Assembly: GCA_963700735.1 (NCBI GenBank)
Contig: CAVOYR010000005.1
Location: 1 to 64,000 of the forward strand
Length of the DNA stretch: 64,000 bases
Reading direction: 5' to 3'
Origin: Anderseniella sp963700735
Lineage (GTDB): Bacteria; Pseudomonadota; Alphaproteobacteria; Rhizobiales; Aestuariivirgaceae
This document shows, piece by piece, positions 60,392 through 64,000 of the stretch (position 1 is its first letter; every line of letters begins with the position of its first letter). The notes under the pieces were generated by a model. It was not told the DNA's origin and made no database searches. It saw only the letters and a program-made list of their open reading frames with translations. Made by a program: the position numbers and the translations under genes.

Positions 60392-62704
60392 ATGGCACGT
60401 TCCGCCGGGCTGCCCTCGCCCGACCAGATACTCGAGTTTCTTCGCACCGCTGATGCCAAGGCCGGCAAGCGCGAGATTGCCCGGGCATTCGGCATCAAGG
60501 GGGCTGACCGCATCGAGCTGAAGCGGCTGCTGCGCAAGATGGCCGATGACGGGCTGATTGCATCTCGCCGCAAGCGGCTGGCCGATGCCAGTTCGCTGCC
60601 GCCCGTCACCGTGCTGCGCATTGCCGGCATCGACGAGGACGGCGAGCTGTTTGCCCACCCTGTCGAATGGGACAACGAAGAATTCCCCGCCCCGCAGATC
60701 ATGGTCCTGCGTGGCAAGCCGGTGCGGCGTGCCGAGGGTGGCGAGCAACCCATAGTCGGCACCGGGGACACCATTCTCGCCCGCCTCACGCGTACCGGCG
60801 ACGACACCTACCCTTACGAAGCGCGCATCATCAAGCAGATCAAGACACTCGAAGCCTCGATCGTCGGCATTTACACCGCCAATCCGCGCGGCGGCGGGCA
60901 GATCCAGTCTGCCAACCGCAAGGACCGGCAGGGTTTCGAGGTGCACCGGGGCGACGAAGGCGGTGCGCGTACCGGCGACCTGGTGCGCGCGGAACTGGTG
61001 CGCCAGCGCGGACGCGGCTATGCGCAGGTGCGGGTGATCGAGTCACTCGGCCGCGCCGATGACCAGCGCAACGTCTCGCTGATCGCCATTCACCAGCACG
61101 GCATTCCCGACCAGTTTCCGAAGGAAGTCATCGACGCTGCCGAACGGCTTGATGAACTCAAGCCGCCGAAGGGCCGAACCGACATGCGGTCCGTGCCGCT
61201 GATCACCATCGATCCGTCGGATGCACGCGACCATGACGATGCCGTTTGGGCCGAAGCAGATGACAACCCGGCCAACCCCGGCGGCTTCAAGGTGATCGTG
61301 GCCATTGCCGACGTTGCTGCCTACGTGAAGGCAGGCTCGGCGCTTGATCGCGAGGCACGGTTGCGCGGCAACTCGGTCTACTTCCCCGACCGCGTGGTGC
61401 CGATGCTGCCGGAACGGCTGTCGACGGACCTGTGCTCGTTGCGCGGGAATGAGGACCGGCCTGCCTTTGCCTGCTTCATGACCTTCGACCGGCAGGGCCG
61501 CAAGACATCGCACCGCTTTGACCGCATCTGGATGCGCTCGGCCGCCAAGCTGGCCTATGCGCAGGCGCAGGCTGCCATCGATGGTGACCCCGATGACACG
61601 ACAGGCCCCCTGCTGGACACCGTGCTCAAGCCGCTGTGGGCCGCCTACGGTGTGCTCAAGACCGGGCGCGAGAAGCGTGAGCCGCTTGAACTCGACCTGC
61701 CTGAGCGCAAGCTCATCCTCAATGAGGCTGGCGAGATCGAGCGCGTGGTAACGCCGGCGCGGCTGGATGCGCACAAGCTCATCGAGGAGTTCATGATTCA
61801 GGCCAACGTGTCGGCCGCCGAAACGCTGGAGGATCGCAACACGCCGCTGCTGTTTCGCGTGCATGATGCACCGTCGCCCGAAAAGGTCGACTCGCTGGCC
61901 GAATTCCTAGCCACTTTGGACATATCGCTGCCCAAGGGCCAGTTGATGAAGCCGATGCACTTCAACCGGGTACTGTCGCGCGCCCGTGGCGGCCCGAACG
62001 AGGAACTGGTGTCGCAAACCGTTCTGCGTACGCAGGCGCAGGCTGCCTACACCGCCGACAACCTTGGCCATTTCGGCCTGAACCTGCGCCGTTACGCCCA
62101 TTTCACGTCGCCGATCCGCCGCTATGCCGACCTGATCGTGCACCGGGCGCTGATCACCGCGCTGAAACTGGGCGATGATGGCCTCAGCCAGTTCGACATC
62201 GACAACCTGGAAGAAACTGCCGGCATGCTGGGCGTTACCGAGCGCCGTGCCATGCTGGCCGAACGCGAGACGACCGACCGGCTGATCGCCTATTTCCTGC
62301 GTGGCCAGATCGGCGCAGACTTTACCGCCCGCATCAACGGCATGGTCAAGGCGGGCCTGTTCGTGACACTGACGGATTCCGGTGCCGACGGCTTCATTCC
62401 GGCGTCCACCCTGGGCGATGATTACTTCGTCTACGACGAAGACAACCGCCGCATGGTGGGCGAGCGCACTGGCGAGACCTTCCGCATCGGTGACATCGTG
62501 GACGTGCGGCTGGTCGAGGTGACGCCCATTGCCGGTGGCCTGCGCTTCGAGATGCTGTCGGACGGTAGCAAGGGCGCTCTGCCCAAGGCACAGGCGCGCA
62601 ACCGCAAGCCCACAAGGGCCGGCACTGCACGTCCAGGCCAGAAGCCGGCTGGCCGACCGGGTGCCAGGGCGGGCGGCAAGCCGAAGGCGCGGCGCAAGCG
62701 CTGA
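60392..62704 (+). CDS. rnr: Ribonuclease R
   Basis: A 770-residue 3'-5' exoribonuclease of the RNB family that degrades structured RNA. An N-terminal helix-turn-helix leads to cold-shock domains, the RNB catalytic block DPSDARDHDDAVWAE with the metal aspartates (about residues 270-285), the FTSPIRRYADL motif, an S1 domain (about 650-720) and a basic Lys/Arg/Gly tail. The ATG abuts the topA stop, so they are one transcript. Confidence 0.96.
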   Translation: MARSAGLPSPDQILEFLRTADAKAGKREIARAFGIKGADRIELKRLLRKMADDGLIASRRKRLADASSLPPVTVLRIAGIDEDGELFAHPVEWDNEEFPAPQIMVLRGKPVRRAEGGEQPIVGTGDTILARLTRTGDDTYPYEARIIKQIKTLEASIVGIYTANPRGGGQIQSANRKDRQGFEVHRGDEGGARTGDLVRAELVRQRGRGYAQVRVIESLGRADDQRNVSLIAIHQHGIPDQFPKEVIDAAERLDELKPPKGRTDMRSVPLITIDPSDARDHDDAVWAEADDNPANPGGFKVIVAIADVAAYVKAGSALDREARLRGNSVYFPDRVVPMLPERLSTDLCSLRGNEDRPAFACFMTFDRQGRKTSHRFDRIWMRSAAKLAYAQAQAAIDGDPDDTTGPLLDTVLKPLWAAYGVLKTGREKREPLELDLPERKLILNEAGEIERVVTPARLDAHKLIEEFMIQANVSAAETLEDRNTPLLFRVHDAPSPEKVDSLAEFLATLDISLPKGQLMKPMHFNRVLSRARGGPNEELVSQTVLRTQAQAAYTADNLGHFGLNLRRYAHFTSPIRRYADLIVHRALITALKLGDDGLSQFDIDNLEETAGMLGVTERRAMLAERETTDRLIAYFLRGQIGADFTARINGMVKAGLFVTLTDSGADGFIPASTLGDDYFVYDEDNRRMVGERTGETFRIGDIVDVRLVEVTPIAGGLRFEMLSDGSKGALPKAQARNRKPTRAGTARPGQKPAGRPGARAGGKPKARRKR

Positions 62705-62807
62705 ACGGTCAAGGCTGCCCACCCGGCATCACGCAATCGTGTGGCATCCTGACGCGCGACCGGACGCAGCCTTTTCGGCTCATTAACCAGTCTGCCATGA
62801 TCGCGGC

Positions 62808-63290
62808 ATGTCAATCGAATCGCACCATCACAGCGCCGCCATCGGCCTGCCGGACGACACCGCCGTTCGCGCTCGTGGCACGGTGTGGCAGGCCATGTAC
62901 AACGGCGCACGTTGCCGCTGCCCGCGGTGCGGCACCGGCAAGCTGTACACGTCGTATCTCAAGGTGGCCGACGATTGCCCCTCCTGCGACCTGGAACTGC
63001 ACCACCAGCGTGCTGATGATGCGCCGCCTTATTTCACCATGTTCATCGTCGGCCACATACTGGTGCCACTGCTGTTCGCAGTAGAGATCGCCTACAAGCC
63101 GCAATGGTGGGTGCACGCGCTGCTGTGGGTGCCACTGGCCATCGTGATGACGCTGTGGCTGCTCCCGATTACCAAGGGTGCGATCATCGGTCTGCAGTGG
63201 AATTTCGGCATGCATGGGTTCGGAGACGCCTCGCAGGCCGACTCTGACACGACCTACCTGGCCAGTACCACTCAACAAGACCGGTTGTGA
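62808..63290 (+). CDS. DUF983 membrane protein
   Basis: A 160-residue protein of the DUF983 family. An N-terminal zinc-ribbon-like part with two Cys pairs (CRCPRCGTG, then CPSCDLE) precedes two or three membrane helices (FIVGHILVPLLFAVEIAY and ALLWVPLAIVMTLWLLP). It always tends to follow rnr in this group of bacteria. Role unknown. Confidence 0.88.
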   Translation: MSIESHHHSAAIGLPDDTAVRARGTVWQAMYNGARCRCPRCGTGKLYTSYLKVADDCPSCDLELHHQRADDAPPYFTMFIVGHILVPLLFAVEIAYKPQWWVHALLWVPLAIVMTLWLLPITKGAIIGLQWNFGMHGFGDASQADSDTTYLASTTQQDRL

Positions 63291-63319
63291 GCGGACGCGT
63301 GCATCGCTAAGTTCGGCTG

Positions 63320-64000
63320 ATGACAGACACCACGACGACTTCCCCCGCCAGACCGGCCGCATTGCGCCCCAAGGATGCAGCAACGCTCATTCTCGTGCGC
63401 TGCGACGCCTCGGCCCCGCGCGTGCTGATGGGCAAGCGCCACGAAGCGCACAAGTTCATGCCCGGCAAGTACGTGTTTCCCGGCGGTCGCGTTGACCCGG
63501 CAGACATGCGCGTGCAACCCCGGACGCCGCTCGCTGCACCAGTTGCCGGCAAGCTGCTGGCGCAGATGCGTGGCAGGCCCAGCGAGGCGCGCGCGCAAGG
63601 CCTTGCCATGGCAGCAGTTCGCGAAACGTTCGAGGAAGTCGGCTACATCGTCGGCAGCAAGGCCACGCCCGCCTCGACCCGCTCGCACGCGTGGCAGCAG
63701 TTTCATGCCACCGGCCATGGCGCCGATCTTGACGGCCTGCGCCTGCTGGCCCGTGCCATCACCCCGCCCGGCCGTCCCCGCCGGTTCGACACGCGGTTCT
63801 TCGTGGCGGATGCGTCGGTCATTGCCAACCCGGACCAGCCTGTCGCCCCGGAGACAGACGAGCTCCTGGCGCCGCACTGGGTTACCATCGCGGAGGCCCG
63901 CCACCTGGACCTTCCCTGGATTACCGGCCAGATTCTCAACCGGCTGGAGAAGGTGCTGGAGGCCCAAAGCGGGCTGTCCCGGCAAGGCGACTGTACGTTC
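63320..64000 (+). CDS. NUDIX hydrolase, cut by the window end
   Basis: A NUDIX hydrolase of which 227 codons are visible; it runs off the end without a stop. KYVFPGGRVDP begins the NUDIX box and AVRETFEEVG completes it, but about 30 residues are inserted between, as in the group found next to DUF983 genes. It should cleave a nucleoside diphosphate linked to another moiety; the substrate is unknown. ATG at 63320 follows DUF983 by 29 bases. Confidence 0.85.
   Translation, partial: MTDTTTTSPARPAALRPKDAATLILVRCDASAPRVLMGKRHEAHKFMPGKYVFPGGRVDPADMRVQPRTPLAAPVAGKLLAQMRGRPSEARAQGLAMAAVRETFEEVGYIVGSKATPASTRSHAWQQFHATGHGADLDGLRLLARAITPPGRPRRFDTRFFVADASVIANPDQPVAPETDELLAPHWVTIAEARHLDLPWITGQILNRLEKVLEAQSGLSRQGDCTF

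Noticed and set aside
59909..60946. A 345-codon open frame on the minus strand across topA and rnr
   Set aside because: Spans two real genes in antisense; no recognisable protein.
1..64000. CRISPR array
   Set aside because: No regularly spaced identical repeats were found, and no cas genes.

Overview
The window looks like a chromosomal segment of a high-GC alphaproteobacterium, most likely Hyphomicrobiales (Rhizobiales). The evidence is gene order: erpA / dgt-argS-SPOR, pyrB-pyrC'-plsY-dprA / topA-rnr-DUF983-NUDIX, and a DUF3309-ku-ligD cluster behind an EcfG-like stress promoter. No species call is possible from the sequence alone.

Bases 1 to about 23,015 form an accessory region. It is bounded on the right by a P4-type tyrosine integrase (21639-22844) and by what looks like the 3' end of a tRNA-Ser gene (22998-23014), a likely attachment site. 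It holds a second, short tyrosine recombinase (1273-1905), AT-rich unknown genes at the left edge, an AlpA-like regulator with small mobile-element genes (19670-21390), a single-domain response regulator, and degenerate palindromic repeats.

Inside it (2242-17440) is the most unusual part: a peptide and glycan locus. Three tandem 56-residue peptide genes (11116-11676) lie in one operon with an HprK-like kinase, a PqqD-like peptide-binding protein and two glycosyltransferases. Facing it is an operon with an Anp1-like glycosyltransferase, a Tat-signal small subunit, a GMC oxidoreductase and an NTP_transf_5 nucleotidyltransferase. Around them are GT10 (fucosyltransferase-like), GT4, Mnn1-like, GT2 and CAP10/GT90 glycosyltransferases. 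All three peptides end in N-x-T-A-S with a C-terminal serine. HprK-like kinases in lasso-peptide clusters are known to phosphorylate a C-terminal serine. My working model is a ribosomally made peptide that is phosphorylated at its C terminus, sugar-decorated by the nucleotidyltransferase and extended by the glycosyltransferases. No lasso cyclase or protease is present, so this is not an ordinary lasso cluster. An alkaline-phosphatase-superfamily gene beside it is broken by four frameshifts.

Bases 23,070-64,000 are mostly ordinary chromosome: an alpha/beta hydrolase of the MetX family, MarC, a membrane alpha/beta hydrolase, an aldo/keto reductase, a class III aminotransferase, NHEJ genes, a SPOR protein, argS, dgt, erpA, a PAN-domain secreted protein with three Cys repeats, exonuclease III, ilvD, a DUF898/M48 pair, gatC-gatA, an UPF0173 hydrolase, ruvX, two AEC transporters, pyrB with a pseudo-dihydroorotase, plsY, dprA, topA, rnr, DUF983 and a NUDIX hydrolase cut by the window end.
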